A DNA stretch of 62,062 nt from Candidatus Sysuiplasma acidicola (GTDB taxonomy: Archaea > Thermoplasmatota > Thermoplasmata > Sysuiplasmatales > Sysuiplasmataceae). The notes beneath the pieces are model-generated. The model was not told the DNA's origin and searched no databases. It worked only from the letters and a program-made list of their open reading frames with translations. This document shows, piece after piece, positions 36,176 to 45,405 of this stretch. The position numbers were made by a program, and so were the translations under genes. The stretch covers positions 1 through 62,062 of the forward strand of contig JAHEAA010000013.1 of the NCBI GenBank assembly GCA_019721035.1, in the 5' to 3' direction. How positions within the stretch are numbered: the first letter of the stretch is position 1; each line of letters begins with the position of its first letter.

Positions 36176-37498
36176 TCAAAGTGACGAAGAACCGGCCAAG
36201 CTCGAATTTGTTTCGGCAAGTATCTGCTGGTACGCCTGCGTTGGATTTAGCTTTCCTGCGAACAGTGAAACGATTATCGTGTGGGCTCCCGACTCGGCAG
36301 CGCTGAAGTTGGTCGTGTTGTAGTTCCACCCATAGGCATACGGGAATTCAGTGCTGCCGGCGTAGGCAAGGATCGGCTGTTCCGCCGCGTAGGTCGAACT
36401 CTGCAGAATCGCAGTTCTTGAAGGAAGAGCCAGGCCCAAGCTCACCCACTGCTGCTCTCCGGCAGGTCCGGTGAAGTATTCCACAAACTGCTCAGCCGCC
36501 CACTTTTTTGTTCCGGTGAGATGACTGTTGACTGCGAGTCCAACACTGAACATCATGGTGCCGTTCTGAACACCGGATGGCGTGTGGTAGTAACCCAGAT
36601 CCTGCGGATTGGACTTGAAGAAAGAACCATTTCCGGTTGCAACTGGAACGGTCCATCCGCCGCTCATGACCATTCCCACTTTGCCGGTCGCGAAATCTCC
36701 ACCGTTCCAGCCTGCGGAAAGATTGCTATTAAGGCCCGCAAGGCCTTTCGCATACAATCCGTACCAGAAATTGATAGCAGACAGGAGTCCTGCACTCTTG
36801 CTTGAAGCACCGGTGCCCGCCTGGTTTATCCATTGGCCTCCCGCCTGATGCATGAACGCCAATATCCTTGCAAACTGCGGACCAATGACCATCGGATAGT
36901 AGCCACTGCCTCCACCAGGAAGCGATGATATATTTTTCTTGAGAGCTGTGAGCGTGCTTACCATTGTTGTCCAGTTCCATGCGGTAAGATTTGAGGGATA
37001 AGGCACGTGCTCTTGGTTGAATATTGCCTTATTGTAATAGATGAAAAGAGGATTCCAGTCCTTCGGGGCAGCATACAGTCCGCCTTTGTAATGGAATGTG
37101 TTGACTATGTTTGGAACAAATCCCTGGAGATCATACGAAGTGTTTGCGGAGAGGACCGGCGTGAGATTCAGCAGGTAGCCTGCCTTAGCGTAGGCAGGCA
37201 GGACATTGTTTTCCATATAGAACACAGAAGGCGCTGTGTTTGTTGAAAACTTCGTTGAAAGCGATGCGTAATAATTGGAGGTGATTGGCTCAAAGACCAC
37301 AGAGATATTACTGTGCTGTGAATTGAAAGTAGATACCATCTTTTGATCGAATGTATACTCCGCTCCGCTTGAAACCCAGCCTGAAAACACAATCGATGTC
37401 TTTGTCGGTGTCTTCTTCGTGAGCACAAAGCCCGCGGTGATACCAGCCACTACAATAACTACCGCCACAATTACCACAGCTAAGGTTAACTTGTTCAT
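36176..37498 (-). CDS. extracellular sugar-binding protein of ABC importer
   Basis: Solute-binding protein (440 aa, SBP_bac_1 type) that captures the sugar outside the membrane. The N-terminus is one hydrophobic anchor helix (VVIVAVVIVVAGITAGFV) without a lipobox cysteine, so it is tethered by a transmembrane segment. The linker and body are rich in N-x-S/T sites, as in glycosylated archaeal binding proteins. SBP motifs GLYAAPKDWNPLFIYYNKAIF and FATGKVGMVMSGGW are clear. ATG 37498 has AGGGG four bases upstream; an in-frame ATG at 37510 precedes it. It is first gene of the operon and the probable target of the TrmB-like regulator. Confidence 0.92.
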   Translation of the reverse strand: MNKLTLAVVIVAVVIVVAGITAGFVLTKKTPTKTSIVFSGWVSSGAEYTFDQKMVSTFNSQHSNISVVFEPITSNYYASLSTKFSTNTAPSVFYMENNVLPAYAKAGYLLNLTPVLSANTSYDLQGFVPNIVNTFHYKGGLYAAPKDWNPLFIYYNKAIFNQEHVPYPSNLTAWNWTTMVSTLTALKKNISSLPGGGSGYYPMVIGPQFARILAFMHQAGGQWINQAGTGASSKSAGLLSAINFWYGLYAKGLAGLNSNLSAGWNGGDFATGKVGMVMSGGWTVPVATGNGSFFKSNPQDLGYYHTPSGVQNGTMMFSVGLAVNSHLTGTKKWAAEQFVEYFTGPAGEQQWVSLGLALPSRTAILQSSTYAAEQPILAYAGSTEFPYAYGWNYNTTNFSAAESGAHTIIVSLFAGKLNPTQAYQQILAETNSSLAGSSSL

Positions 37499-37520
37499 TT
37501 TTCCCCTCATGCAGATTCAA

Positions 37521-37570
37521 TATACTAATGTTAGTTAGTATAGTCAGCAATTGAATTTTTACTATATAAA
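37521..37570 (-). promoter_or_regulatory. promoter with palindromic operator of sugar ABC operon
   Basis: On the minus strand TTTATATAGT (37570-37561) is a strong TATA box. A perfect inverted repeat, TATACTAA (37521-37528) and TTAGTATA (37535-37542) with a 6-nt spacer, covers the predicted transcript start about 25 nt downstream. A repressor bound there would block initiation. The linked TrmB-like regulator is the obvious candidate. Confidence 0.65.
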
Positions 37571-37958
37571 TTTTGAGAATCTGTTTTTCGAATGCAACAA
37601 TCCAACGACGTATGGAACAGTCGGGGTCACGTTGTTGGATTCGCAGACTGACTAAGGGGAGTGGCAATAATCACAATACACTCGAGCGAGGTTGCTTTCG
37701 TCTGGACGATTCGTGTTCCGGGGAGTGAGTGAATAAATGATGAAAAAAGGAGTCCTATCATGATCCAGTGAGGAAATGCAACGATGAACCAACAGAATAC
37801 GCAACGCAATGAATGCGACTGCTTGCGACTCCTTTGAAAACATGCGATAAATCGCATTTTGTGCGTGAAAGCGCATGACGATTGTCAGACAATCGCCTTA
37901 TGTTTTAAATACATCCGAAGCATTACTCATAAACTACCTTTCTCGGGATGGGATTTGA
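37571..37958. other. regulatory intergenic region upstream of ftsZ
   Basis: No gene supported in about 390 nt. It contains a 13-nt inverted repeat with one mismatch (37599-37611 with 37629-37641, AATCCAACGACGT and ACGTTGTTGGATT) and two perfect palindromes, ATGCGAT-AA-ATCGCAT (37843-37858) and CGATTGTC-A-GACAATCG (37879-37895). The latter ends about 7 nt before a TATA-like GTTTTAAATAC at 37902-37912 that should drive ftsZ. Confidence 0.6.
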
Positions 37959-39047
37959 ATGGAATCGATAGTCGAGGATGCCTTAAGGGTCAATCAGGAC
38001 AGGACAGATGGAACGTTTTCAGACGCTACTGACGAAGAGCTGATGCGCTTAGTTGAATCACTGAAAGTGAGGATAAGCATATTCGGCTGCGGCGGGGGTG
38101 GATCAAATACAATAAGGAGGCTGCATCAGTCGGGAATATTCGGTGCTTCTCTAGTGGCTGCCAACACAGACGCGAGACATCTGCTGCTACTTAATGCACC
38201 TCATAAAGTTCTGCTCGGCAGAAGACTGACAAGGGGACTGGGAGCTGGTGCCATACCAGAAGTGGGAAACCAGGCCGCAGAAGAGGCAAGGGAAGACATC
38301 AGGAAGTATGTTGAACACGACGACATCGTTTTCATCACAGCAGGGATGGGCGGAGGAACCGGAACTGGATCTATACCCGTCGTCGCGCAGATAGCAAAGG
38401 AGAACAGGGCATTGGTCATGGCCGTAGTCACGCTTCCTTTCAAGGCGGAAGGGGCAATGAGGATGCAGAATGCACTGCGCGGACTCGAGCGACTGCGAAA
38501 CTTCGCTGACACAACGGTTGTCATTCCAAATGACAAACTTCTGGAGATTGTGCCGCGGTTGCCACTGGATGCAGCATTCAGGGTCGCGGATGAAGTGCTT
38601 TCACAGTGCATCAAAGGCATTACTGAAATAGTCACAAAGCCCGGTCTCGTCAACATAGACTTTGCCGACATAAAAACAATCATGGGCTCCGGAGGTGTTG
38701 CCATGATAGGCATCGGGGAGTCCTCGGGTCCGAAAGATGAACGGGTCGAGGATGCGCTCAGACAGGCACTGTCGTCCCCGCTTCTTGGGGACGTCGACAT
38801 ACGGGAAGCGAGAGGTGCACTGATACGAGTGGTCGGTGGCGAGGATATGACACTGAAAGAGGCGGAAAGAGTTGCAGAAGCAGCCTCGTCTGCCATGGGA
38901 TCCAAGGCGAGGATCATCTGGGGCTGCAGTGTCGAACCGGAATCATCTGGCAAAATCAAGGTGCTTGTCGTGATAACAGGCGTCAGATCGCCTTTCATGC
39001 TATCTCAGGGAAACGTGCAAGAGAAAGGCGTCGACTTTGTTAAATAG
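37959..39047 (+). CDS. ftsZ: cell division GTPase FtsZ
   Basis: Tubulin-family GTPase that forms the division ring (362 aa). GCGGGGSNT (43-51) and the tubulin signature GGGTGTG (131-137) bind GTP, and the T7 loop NIDFADIKTIM supplies the catalytic aspartates for the neighbouring subunit. A 35-residue acidic N-terminal tail precedes the GTPase domain. The C-terminal tail is short. GGGATGGG lies just upstream of ATG 37959. It heads a rightward cluster of RNA- and protein-processing genes. Confidence 0.94.
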   Translation: MESIVEDALRVNQDRTDGTFSDATDEELMRLVESLKVRISIFGCGGGGSNTIRRLHQSGIFGASLVAANTDARHLLLLNAPHKVLLGRRLTRGLGAGAIPEVGNQAAEEAREDIRKYVEHDDIVFITAGMGGGTGTGSIPVVAQIAKENRALVMAVVTLPFKAEGAMRMQNALRGLERLRNFADTTVVIPNDKLLEIVPRLPLDAAFRVADEVLSQCIKGITEIVTKPGLVNIDFADIKTIMGSGGVAMIGIGESSGPKDERVEDALRQALSSPLLGDVDIREARGALIRVVGGEDMTLKEAERVAEAASSAMGSKARIIWGCSVEPESSGKIKVLVVITGVRSPFMLSQGNVQEKGVDFVK

Positions 39048-39069
39048 GCGGTAAGAGACTGCGTTTCAG

Positions 39070-39360
39070 TTGACTGTCAGAGACAAGAGCGGCCGGAAGA
39101 GGTACGTCGCAGTGAAGCTGGAACCTCTTCCAAGGAACAGAGGCGAAGCATCGAGAGTGATAGAATTTTGCATGGACAGGACGATCTATGCGAGTGCCCA
39201 GGTCAAACTGATCTATGTAGAGAACGATGTAGCGGTGATCAGATGCAGCCACGACAGACTTGGAACCGTTGTCAGAGCACTCAACTGCAACCATGGACCG
39301 TATTCGTTGAGGACGCTCTGTGCCTCCGGAACACTCAAGGGACTCAAATCCAAGCTCTGA
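39070..39360 (+). CDS. rnp2: ribonuclease P protein component 2 (Pop5 family)
   Basis: Small RNase P subunit (96 aa) of the Pop5/Rpp14 family that supports tRNA 5'-end maturation. Family features are the N-terminal RYVAVKLEPLP strand, the ASAQVKLIYVENDVAVIRCSHD core and the LCASGTLKGLK C-terminus. The start is TTG 39070, 22 nt after the ftsZ stop. In other archaea this gene lies next to psmA, as here. Confidence 0.88.
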   Translation: MTVRDKSGRKRYVAVKLEPLPRNRGEASRVIEFCMDRTIYASAQVKLIYVENDVAVIRCSHDRLGTVVRALNCNHGPYSLRTLCASGTLKGLKSKL

Positions 39361-39483
39361 GCGCCCTTAGTTCGACGAACAAGGCGGTGGTCTTTTCCCG
39401 AACTCGGCAGGGAAGAAGAGTTTTTATGCCTAAATACATTAAGCAGCTCCGGAACACATGTCATATTCGGAGTTGGTTAAATA

Positions 39484-40200
39484 ATGCAGCCGGGACAGAT
39501 GGCTTACGATAGGGCAATCACGGTCTTTTCACCGGATGGCCGGTTATTTCAGGTGGAGTATGCAAGAGAGGCAGTAAGACGCGGCACGACAACCGTCGGG
39601 GTGAAGTTCAAGGACGGTGTTGCCCTCATAGTCGACAAACGCATAGCGAGCAAACTCATGGAACCTTCGTCCATGGAAAAGATTTACCTGATAGATGACC
39701 ACATAGGCTGTGCGACATCGGGTCTGGTAGCAGATGCCAGAGTGCTTGTTGATAACGCACGTGTGATGTCTCAGGTGAACAAGATAACGTATGGTGACAG
39801 GATCGGCATCGAGGCACTCGTCAAAAGGATATGCGACTACAAACAGCAATATACACAGTACGGCGGAGTGAGACCGTTTGGGACATCTCTGCTTGTTGCC
39901 GGCGTCGACGATAGTGGTGCCCATCTTTTCGAGACTGATCCGAGCGGGGGCCTCGCCTCGTACAAGGCGAGTTCTATCGGAGCTGGCAGGAATGTTGTGA
40001 TGGATTTCTTCGAGGAAAACTACAAGGACGAACTGTCGGTAGAAGAAGCGCTGGTGCTCGCACTCAAAGGCCTGAAAAAGGCAACCGAAGAGGATCTTAA
40101 TCCGAAGGCGATAGAGATAGGTCTGGTGACAGTCGGGAAGGATTTCCGTAAACTCGAACCTGCAGAGGTTGAAAAATACGTTAAGATGGTGGGCGCCTGA
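39484..40200 (+). CDS. psmA: proteasome subunit alpha
   Basis: Alpha-ring subunit of the 20S proteasome (238 aa). The N-terminal YDRAITVFSPDGRLFQVEYA is the alpha-type signature gating substrate entry, and GVRPFGTSLLVAGVD is conserved. There is no catalytic N-terminal threonine, as expected for alpha. The beta subunit is not in the window. Confidence 0.97.
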   Translation: MQPGQMAYDRAITVFSPDGRLFQVEYAREAVRRGTTTVGVKFKDGVALIVDKRIASKLMEPSSMEKIYLIDDHIGCATSGLVADARVLVDNARVMSQVNKITYGDRIGIEALVKRICDYKQQYTQYGGVRPFGTSLLVAGVDDSGAHLFETDPSGGLASYKASSIGAGRNVVMDFFEENYKDELSVEEALVLALKGLKKATEEDLNPKAIEIGLVTVGKDFRKLEPAEVEKYVKMVGA

Positions 40201-40233
40201 TAAGGCTACCTGCGGCTCAGTCGGTGCGCGTCT

Positions 40234-40929
40234 ATGGTAGATCTAGATGATGCCATCGTGGGCAGATATGAATATAAAGGCGAGACATTCGAAATACTGA
40301 TTGATCCAAAGATTGTCAAATACCTCAAAGAAGGAAAGGAGGTAGACGTTGCCAAACACATGGCAGTTGAAGAGATCTTCAAGGACGCCAAGAAGGGTTC
40401 CAAACAATCCGAAGAGAAGTTGAAGGAATTCTTCGGTACTGATGATGTGGGAACGATTTCCCGCATCATACTTGAAAAGGGACAGGTGCAGCTCACCACA
40501 GAACAGCGCCACATCATGGCTGAGACCAAGAGAAAGCAGGTAGCCGCAACGATTGCCAGAAATGCCATTAATCCTCAGACACATACACCACATCCACTGG
40601 CAAGAATCGAAGCTGCGATGGAGGAGGCACGGGTCAGAATAGATCCATTCAGGTCAGCAGACTCACAGGTCCAGGAAGTGCTCGACGCCTTGCGACCGCT
40701 CATTCCGATAAGGTTTGAAAATTCCAGGATTGCCGTGAAGCTCAGTGGTGATGATTATGGCCGATGTTACGAAGATCTGGTGTCGCTGGGCAGGATAACA
40801 AAGGAAGAGTGGCTGAACGATGGCCACTGGGTTTGCGTCCTCGAAATTCCAGCCGGCATGCAAACCGACCTCTTCGAGAAGATGGGGCAGAAGACGAAAG
40901 GAAGGGCGGAAACCAAAATATTAAAATAG
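40234..40929 (+). CDS. ribosome maturation protein SBDS/SDO1
   Basis: Archaeal SBDS homologue (231 aa), which in eukaryotes helps release eIF6 from the 60S subunit. Three domains are visible: N-terminal FYSH (VGRYEYKGETFEILIDPK), a central helical domain, and a C-terminal ferredoxin-like domain with IPIRFENSRIAVKL. Placement between psmA and the exosome genes is conserved across archaea. Confidence 0.95.
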   Translation: MVDLDDAIVGRYEYKGETFEILIDPKIVKYLKEGKEVDVAKHMAVEEIFKDAKKGSKQSEEKLKEFFGTDDVGTISRIILEKGQVQLTTEQRHIMAETKRKQVAATIARNAINPQTHTPHPLARIEAAMEEARVRIDPFRSADSQVQEVLDALRPLIPIRFENSRIAVKLSGDDYGRCYEDLVSLGRITKEEWLNDGHWVCVLEIPAGMQTDLFEKMGQKTKGRAETKILK

Positions 40930-40978
40930 GGTACCCGATTAGAACATGTTTTAATAAAAAACGGAGAATGAGATTTTT

Positions 40979-41665
40979 ATGCCCCAGTCCACTGCCGGTG
41001 TCAGAGAAATCGTAGTGCCGGGTGAATCGGTAAACTGCGAAAACAAGAAACCCGGCTTCGGCATATACAAAAAGGGAGGTCAGTATTATGCCTCAAGACT
41101 CGGACTCAGAACGGCAAAAACGAGTTTCGTCGACGTGATTCCACTTGCTGGAAAGTATGTACCGCTTTCAGGAGACGAGATAATCGGCACCGTTTCTGGC
41201 ATAAACACATCTAGCTGGCTACTTGACATTTCCTCACCGTATCCCGCTCTGCTCCACGCTTCGGAGTCCCCATGGAAGGTTGAGTTCAACGCCACTGCAA
41301 AGTATCTTGATATCGGGGACAGCGTGACTGCTGCCATACTGTCCGTCGACGACTCCAAGCACGTGCAGGTGACCATGCGGGAGCAGAGCTTGAGGAAGCT
41401 GAGTGGCGGACACATCGTCGAAGTGCCTTTCGGGAAGGTTCCACGCGTGATCGGAAAGAAAGGATCTATGCTTGAAATGCTCAAATCGGAAACGGGATGC
41501 AAGATCGTCGTGGGCCGTAACGGCAAAATTTGGGTTGACGGCCCAATCGAAAAGGTACTACTTGTGGCCAAAGCGATAGATTTGATCGACAGGGAGGCCC
41601 AGACGTATGGCCTCACAGACAAGGTAAGGGAGTTCCTGAGGAATGGCGGTTCAGAAAGAGTGTAA
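40979..41665 (+). CDS. rrp4: exosome RNA-binding subunit Rrp4
   Basis: Cap protein of the archaeal exosome (228 aa). Residues 1-60 are the N-terminal domain starting VPGESV; the S1 domain follows (GDEIIGTVSGINTSSWLLDI). The KH domain has GKVPRVIGKKGSMLEML near 150. It recruits RNA to the Rrp41/Rrp42 ring encoded next. Confidence 0.95.
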   Translation: MPQSTAGVREIVVPGESVNCENKKPGFGIYKKGGQYYASRLGLRTAKTSFVDVIPLAGKYVPLSGDEIIGTVSGINTSSWLLDISSPYPALLHASESPWKVEFNATAKYLDIGDSVTAAILSVDDSKHVQVTMREQSLRKLSGGHIVEVPFGKVPRVIGKKGSMLEMLKSETGCKIVVGRNGKIWVDGPIEKVLLVAKAIDLIDREAQTYGLTDKVREFLRNGGSERV

Positions 41666-41689
41666 TTTTGTCACAGTAATGGTGAAGTT

Positions 41690-42454
41690 ATGAGTATGGA
41701 TTTGCCCGAAGGGCTTAAACTGATAGACGAAGAAGGAAAGAGGATCGATGGAAGGAAAGCGGACGAGCTGAGACCCATAAAGATCGAAGCCGGAGTGCTG
41801 AAAAGAGCCGACGGTTCAGCTTACGTGGAGATGGGAAAGAACAAGATACTGGCCGCCGTCTACGGGCCGAGGGAGTGTCATCCCAGACATCTTCAGGATC
41901 CGACGAAGGCGATCGTCCAGTGCAACTACAACATGCTCGCGTTTTCAGTGGATGACCGAAAGAGGCCTGGACCAGACAGAAGATCCGTCGAAATTTCCAA
42001 GATACTCGCAGAAGCATTGGAGCATGTCGTTTTTCTGGAGCAGTTCCCGAGAACTTCGATTGACGTCTACATAGTAGTACTCCAGGCGAATGCAGGCACG
42101 CGATGCGCCGGACTTACCGCGGCATCAGTGGCGCTTGCTGACGCAGGCATTCCGATGAGAGACCTTGTTCCCGCCTGCGCTGCAGGAAAAGTTGCTGGCA
42201 CAGTAGTCCTGGATTTGAACAAAGAGGAGGACAACTTCGGTGAAGCCGATCTCCCGCTGGCTTATCTTCCCAGGACGGGTGAAATATTGCTTCTGCAGAT
42301 GGATGGTCACATGACACAGGAGGAATTTGACAGAGCCGTCGACCTTGCAAAAGGGGGCTGTGCACATATTTACGGCCTTCAGCAGGAAGCGCTCAAGAGG
42401 AAGTACGGAGTTGCGGCTTCTGAGGACGAACCCAGCACAGAGGAGGCGAACTGA
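41690..42454 (+). CDS. rrp41: exosome catalytic subunit Rrp41
   Basis: RNase PH-fold phosphorolytic exoribonuclease (254 aa). [20 protein letters not shown], the RNA-binding arginine-containing DRRSVEIS and the catalytic Asp region [16 protein letters not shown] are typical of the active subunit. It acts with Rrp42 as a hexameric ring. GGTGA precedes ATG 41690. Confidence 0.96.
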   Translation: MSMDLPEGLKLIDEEGKRIDGRKADELRPIKIEAGVLKRADGSAYVEMGKNKILAAVYGPRECHPRHLQDPTKAIVQCNYNMLAFSVDDRKRPGPDRRSVEISKILAEALEHVVFLEQFPRTSIDVYIVVLQANAGTRCAGLTAASVALADAGIPMRDLVPACAAGKVAGTVVLDLNKEEDNFGEADLPLAYLPRTGEILLLQMDGHMTQEEFDRAVDLAKGGCAHIYGLQQEALKRKYGVAASEDEPSTEEAN

Positions 42455-42456
42455 TC

Positions 42457-43230
42457 ATGGCATCCAGGAGTCCGCTTTCAGACGTGAAGAGAGGGCACAT
42501 TTCTAACGTGCTTTCGAGGGGAATTAGAACCGATGGCCGCAGATTCGACGAATTCAGATCGATTACAATTGAAAACAGTGTTGTTGAGAGCGCCGAGGGA
42601 TCCGCAAGGTTGCGAATTGGCAATACAGATGTCGCTGTCGGTATAAAGATGGATGTTGGAGAACCATTCGCTGACACTCCGAACAAGGGCGTTCTGACTA
42701 CAAACGTTGAACTAATCCCCATGGCTTCGGAGAATTTTGAGACTGGCCCCCCTTCACCCTCGGCTATAGAACTCTCACGTGTTGTGGACAGGGGTATCCG
42801 GGAGAGCCAGATGATTGATATGGAAGCACTGTGCATCAAGCCAGGTGAGGAAGTCTGGGTACTCTACATTGACGTTTATCCGCTTGACTACGACGGCAAC
42901 CTGTTCGATGCGGCATCCATAGGCGCAGTTTCCGCTCTGAAACACACGATGGTGCCTGCAAAACGCCATGGGAAGGGAGAAGACTTTCCTCTGAAGCTTT
43001 CCTCTTTACCTGTGTCCTGCACCACAGTCAAGATTGGAGACAAACTGCTTTTAGACCCAACCCTAGAAGAAGACGAAGTGTCATCCGCAAGGCTTACTGT
43101 CGCAACGGATGAGAACGGAGACATCAGGGCCATGCAGAAAGGTGGTTCTGGACATTTCACTTATGAGGAAGTAAAAAAGGCCATAGCCATGTCTGTGGAT
43201 GCAGGAAAGGCTGTCAGGGAAAAAATGTGA
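42457..43230 (+). CDS. rrp42: exosome subunit Rrp42
   Basis: Non-catalytic RNase PH-fold ring subunit (257 aa), beginning within 3 nt of the rrp41 stop. RGIRTDGRRFDEFRSITIE and NVELIPMASENFETGPPS match archaeal Rrp42. The catalytic Asp pattern seen in Rrp41 is absent, as expected for this subunit. Confidence 0.95.
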   Translation: MASRSPLSDVKRGHISNVLSRGIRTDGRRFDEFRSITIENSVVESAEGSARLRIGNTDVAVGIKMDVGEPFADTPNKGVLTTNVELIPMASENFETGPPSPSAIELSRVVDRGIRESQMIDMEALCIKPGEEVWVLYIDVYPLDYDGNLFDAASIGAVSALKHTMVPAKRHGKGEDFPLKLSSLPVSCTTVKIGDKLLLDPTLEEDEVSSARLTVATDENGDIRAMQKGGSGHFTYEEVKKAIAMSVDAGKAVREKM

Positions 43231-43239
43231 GGTGCTAAC

Positions 43240-43518
43240 TTGTCTAATTCGGCAAAAAAATCAGGATCGGTCGCTAGATTTGGCCCAAGGTATGGCGTGC
43301 GTATCAGGGCCAGGATACTCGAAGTGGAACGTGAAGCTGCAAAGGGATCTGCATGCCCGAGATGCGGCATGGTCTCTGTCAAGAGACAGTCCACGGCAAT
43401 ATATCAGTGCCGGCATTGCAATTACAAGTATGCAGCAAGAGCCTATGTTGGACAGTTCAGGGACATAATAATGCCGCAGAAGGAAACCGAAGGCGAATCA
43501 GAGGAAGTGGAGAAATAA
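43240..43518 (+). CDS. rpl37ae: ribosomal protein L37Ae
   Basis: Zinc-binding large-subunit protein (92 aa). The four cysteines are in CPRCG and CRHCN, within the C2-C2 zinc ribbon after a basic RFGPRYGVRIRARI stretch. The start is TTG 43240, supported by GAGGTG six nt upstream. The acidic C-terminal tail is longer than in many archaeal versions. The stop overlaps the rpoP ATG by one base. Confidence 0.95.
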   Translation: MSNSAKKSGSVARFGPRYGVRIRARILEVEREAAKGSACPRCGMVSVKRQSTAIYQCRHCNYKYAARAYVGQFRDIIMPQKETEGESEEVEK

Positions 43519-43652
43519 TGTACAAATGCATAAAATGCGGTGAGCCGATAAGATCAGGTGTAAACACCGTAGGTCTTCAGTGCGACAAGTGCGGTTCGAA
43601 AATATTTGTGAAAGACAGGCCGAGCGTGAAGAAGCAGCTCATTGCGAAATGA
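43518..43652 (+). CDS. rpoP: DNA-directed RNA polymerase subunit P (Rpo12)
   Basis: 44-residue zinc-ribbon subunit of archaeal RNA polymerase (Rpb12 homologue). CIKCG near the N-terminus and CDKCGSKIF form the zinc site, followed by basic KDRPSVKKQLIAK. ATG 43518 shares its first base with the upstream stop codon, and the end overlaps pcc1 by 4 nt. Confidence 0.95.
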   Translation: MYKCIKCGEPIRSGVNTVGLQCDKCGSKIFVKDRPSVKKQLIAK

Positions 43653-43900
43653 AGGAAGTTAAGCACACGCTCTCATTCTGTCTTCCTAGAGAGCAGGGCG
43701 CATTTCTGAAGCGTGCACTTGGTCCCGAAACAGAAGATCTGCGAAAATGCAGAGTAAGATGGGAAGACAGAGAGGGCCAGACGTGCCTAGTCATAGAGGC
43801 TGAAGACCTGCACACACTCAGGGCATCGCTCAACTCATACATGCGTTGGGCAAATGTTGCACTCGGTGTATTGAAGATGTTACCGAACAGCAGCGCCTGA
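43649..43900 (+). CDS. pcc1: KEOPS complex subunit Pcc1
   Basis: Small dimerisation subunit (83 aa) of the KEOPS complex that makes the t6A modification of tRNA. Family features are the two-helix, three-strand fold and the C-terminal SLNSYMRWANVALGVLKML. ATG 43649 overlaps the rpoP stop (ATGA). The rpoP-pcc1-pfdB-DHH order is conserved in many archaea. Confidence 0.87.
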   Translation: MKEVKHTLSFCLPREQGAFLKRALGPETEDLRKCRVRWEDREGQTCLVIEAEDLHTLRASLNSYMRWANVALGVLKMLPNSSA

Positions 43901-44018
43901 TTTGCCCGCATTCATACGCAAAGCCGGGATTTGACTGATTCTGATGCTCAGGCAATTATTTAGAGGAGCTGCATCTTCTCCAATCGTTGAAAAACATGAA
44001 AAACTCCGAGGTGGCACT

Positions 44019-44381
44019 ATGAACGACATAAGCCCGAAATTGCAGAATCAGATAAATCAGTATCAGCAGCTGCAGCAGCAGATCCAGGTGCTTTCGAGCC
44101 AGAGATACCAGCTTGAGGCACAGCTTAAGGAAGTGACAAAGGCGGAGGAGGAGCTGAAGAACCTTCAGGCCGATGCCACCATCTACAAGAACATAGGTTC
44201 CATCATGGTCAGAGCGAAAGACAGGGAGAGCGTTGCAAAGGAACTTTCCGAGCAGAAAGAGACGCTGGATATCAGGGTCAAATCAATTGAAAGGCAGGAA
44301 AAGCACCTGCGTGAGAGATACCAGTCACTTCAGGAAGAGTTGAGCAGGGAGCTCGGACCGAAGAAGGATGAAGGAAATTAA
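44019..44381 (+). CDS. pfdB: prefoldin subunit beta
   Basis: Beta subunit of the jellyfish-shaped prefoldin chaperone (120 aa). Two long coiled coils flank a short beta hairpin (ATIYKNIGSIMVRAKDRESV). ATG 44019 is chosen because GAGGTGG sits five nt upstream; an in-frame ATG at 43944 adds an unrelated 25-residue stretch. The end overlaps the next gene by 14 nt. Confidence 0.94.
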   Translation: MNDISPKLQNQINQYQQLQQQIQVLSSQRYQLEAQLKEVTKAEEELKNLQADATIYKNIGSIMVRAKDRESVAKELSEQKETLDIRVKSIERQEKHLRERYQSLQEELSRELGPKKDEGN

Positions 44382-45390
44382 ATCCGGATCAGCCCACAGC
44401 GCCTCTTCGATGGCCCGACTGCTTGCGGATGGCACACCTTCAGTCATCGCGCTGCACCCTGGTGCAGACGTTGACTGTCTCGCATCTGCCTACGCCCTGT
44501 CCTCGTCGTTCCATATAGATTACCTGTGGGCACCGTACGGGCTCGACAGGATTGCATCAGCCGAGGCTGAACTGCATGGCATACGTACGAACGAAGGACT
44601 CCTGCCGTCGTCCGCCCGCAGGGTCATATTTGTGGACACCAGCGAGTCGAGGATTTCGGAGTATCCTGGCATAGAAAACATGGAAATTGTGATAATCGAT
44701 CATCATCAGATGTCGGGAAACTCTGCGGCACACGCCTTCCTCATAAACCAGGAGTCTCCGTCCTGTTCTGAAATCATTATTGAAGTACTGGAAGCGGCGG
44801 GCTTCGCACCTGCGAAGGAGGCCGCGGAACTGCTCGTGCTCGGCATGGTGTTCGACACCGGACGCTTCAGGAGGGGCGGGGCATCAACCCTCAGAAAATG
44901 TGCCGCAATGCTCGAAATAGCCCAAACCCGGCTTGATGATTTGGTGTCACGCACTGAGAGTGCGAGGGAACGTTCAGAGCAGACAGCAATATTGAAGGGC
45001 CTGCAGAGAATGGTTTTCAGAACTGCAGGAGGCTACACGGTGTGTTGCAGCCACACCTCATCATACGAGTCGAGCGTCGCTTCCGCGCTTCTTGGGGCCG
45101 GCTGTGATGTGGCGTTTGTGGGTTCGTCATCCGACGGCGCTGTGAGGGTAACAGGACGTACAGGACCACGGATGGCCGGAGCATCGATAAACCTTGTCGC
45201 ACTTTTCAGGCAAATAGCCGCAGGGTTCGGCGGGACGTGCGGAGGACATGCAGGAGCAGCAGTGCTCAACACCGAAGGCGAACTGGAGGCCATCCTGAAT
45301 TCGTGCGCTGCCGAATGTCTTGAACAGATCGGCATGCCCGCAAACTGCGAGTCAGCAGACACCCATAGGCGCAGGGTCAGGCGGCAGTGA
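44368..45390 (+). CDS. DHH-family phosphoesterase
   Basis: RecJ/NrnA-like phosphoesterase (340 aa). The DHH domain has HPGADVDCLAS (D34, D36), VIFVDTS (D90) and IDHHQ (D111-H113). The C-terminal DHHA1 domain has the substrate-binding GGTCGGHAGAA. Such proteins degrade short oligonucleotides or cyclic dinucleotides, or act as RecJ-like nucleases; which applies is not clear from sequence. Confidence 0.9.
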   Translation: MKEIKSGSAHSASSMARLLADGTPSVIALHPGADVDCLASAYALSSSFHIDYLWAPYGLDRIASAEAELHGIRTNEGLLPSSARRVIFVDTSESRISEYPGIENMEIVIIDHHQMSGNSAAHAFLINQESPSCSEIIIEVLEAAGFAPAKEAAELLVLGMVFDTGRFRRGGASTLRKCAAMLEIAQTRLDDLVSRTESARERSEQTAILKGLQRMVFRTAGGYTVCCSHTSSYESSVASALLGAGCDVAFVGSSSDGAVRVTGRTGPRMAGASINLVALFRQIAAGFGGTCGGHAGAAVLNTEGELEAILNSCAAECLEQIGMPANCESADTHRRRVRRQ

Positions 45391-45405
45391 GCTTTCTCTG
45401 TCGAT

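Noticed and set aside
38201-38998. 265-codon antisense frame across ftsZ
   Set aside because: Low-complexity Ser/Pro/Thr composition typical of the antisense of a real gene; ftsZ on the other strand is unambiguous.
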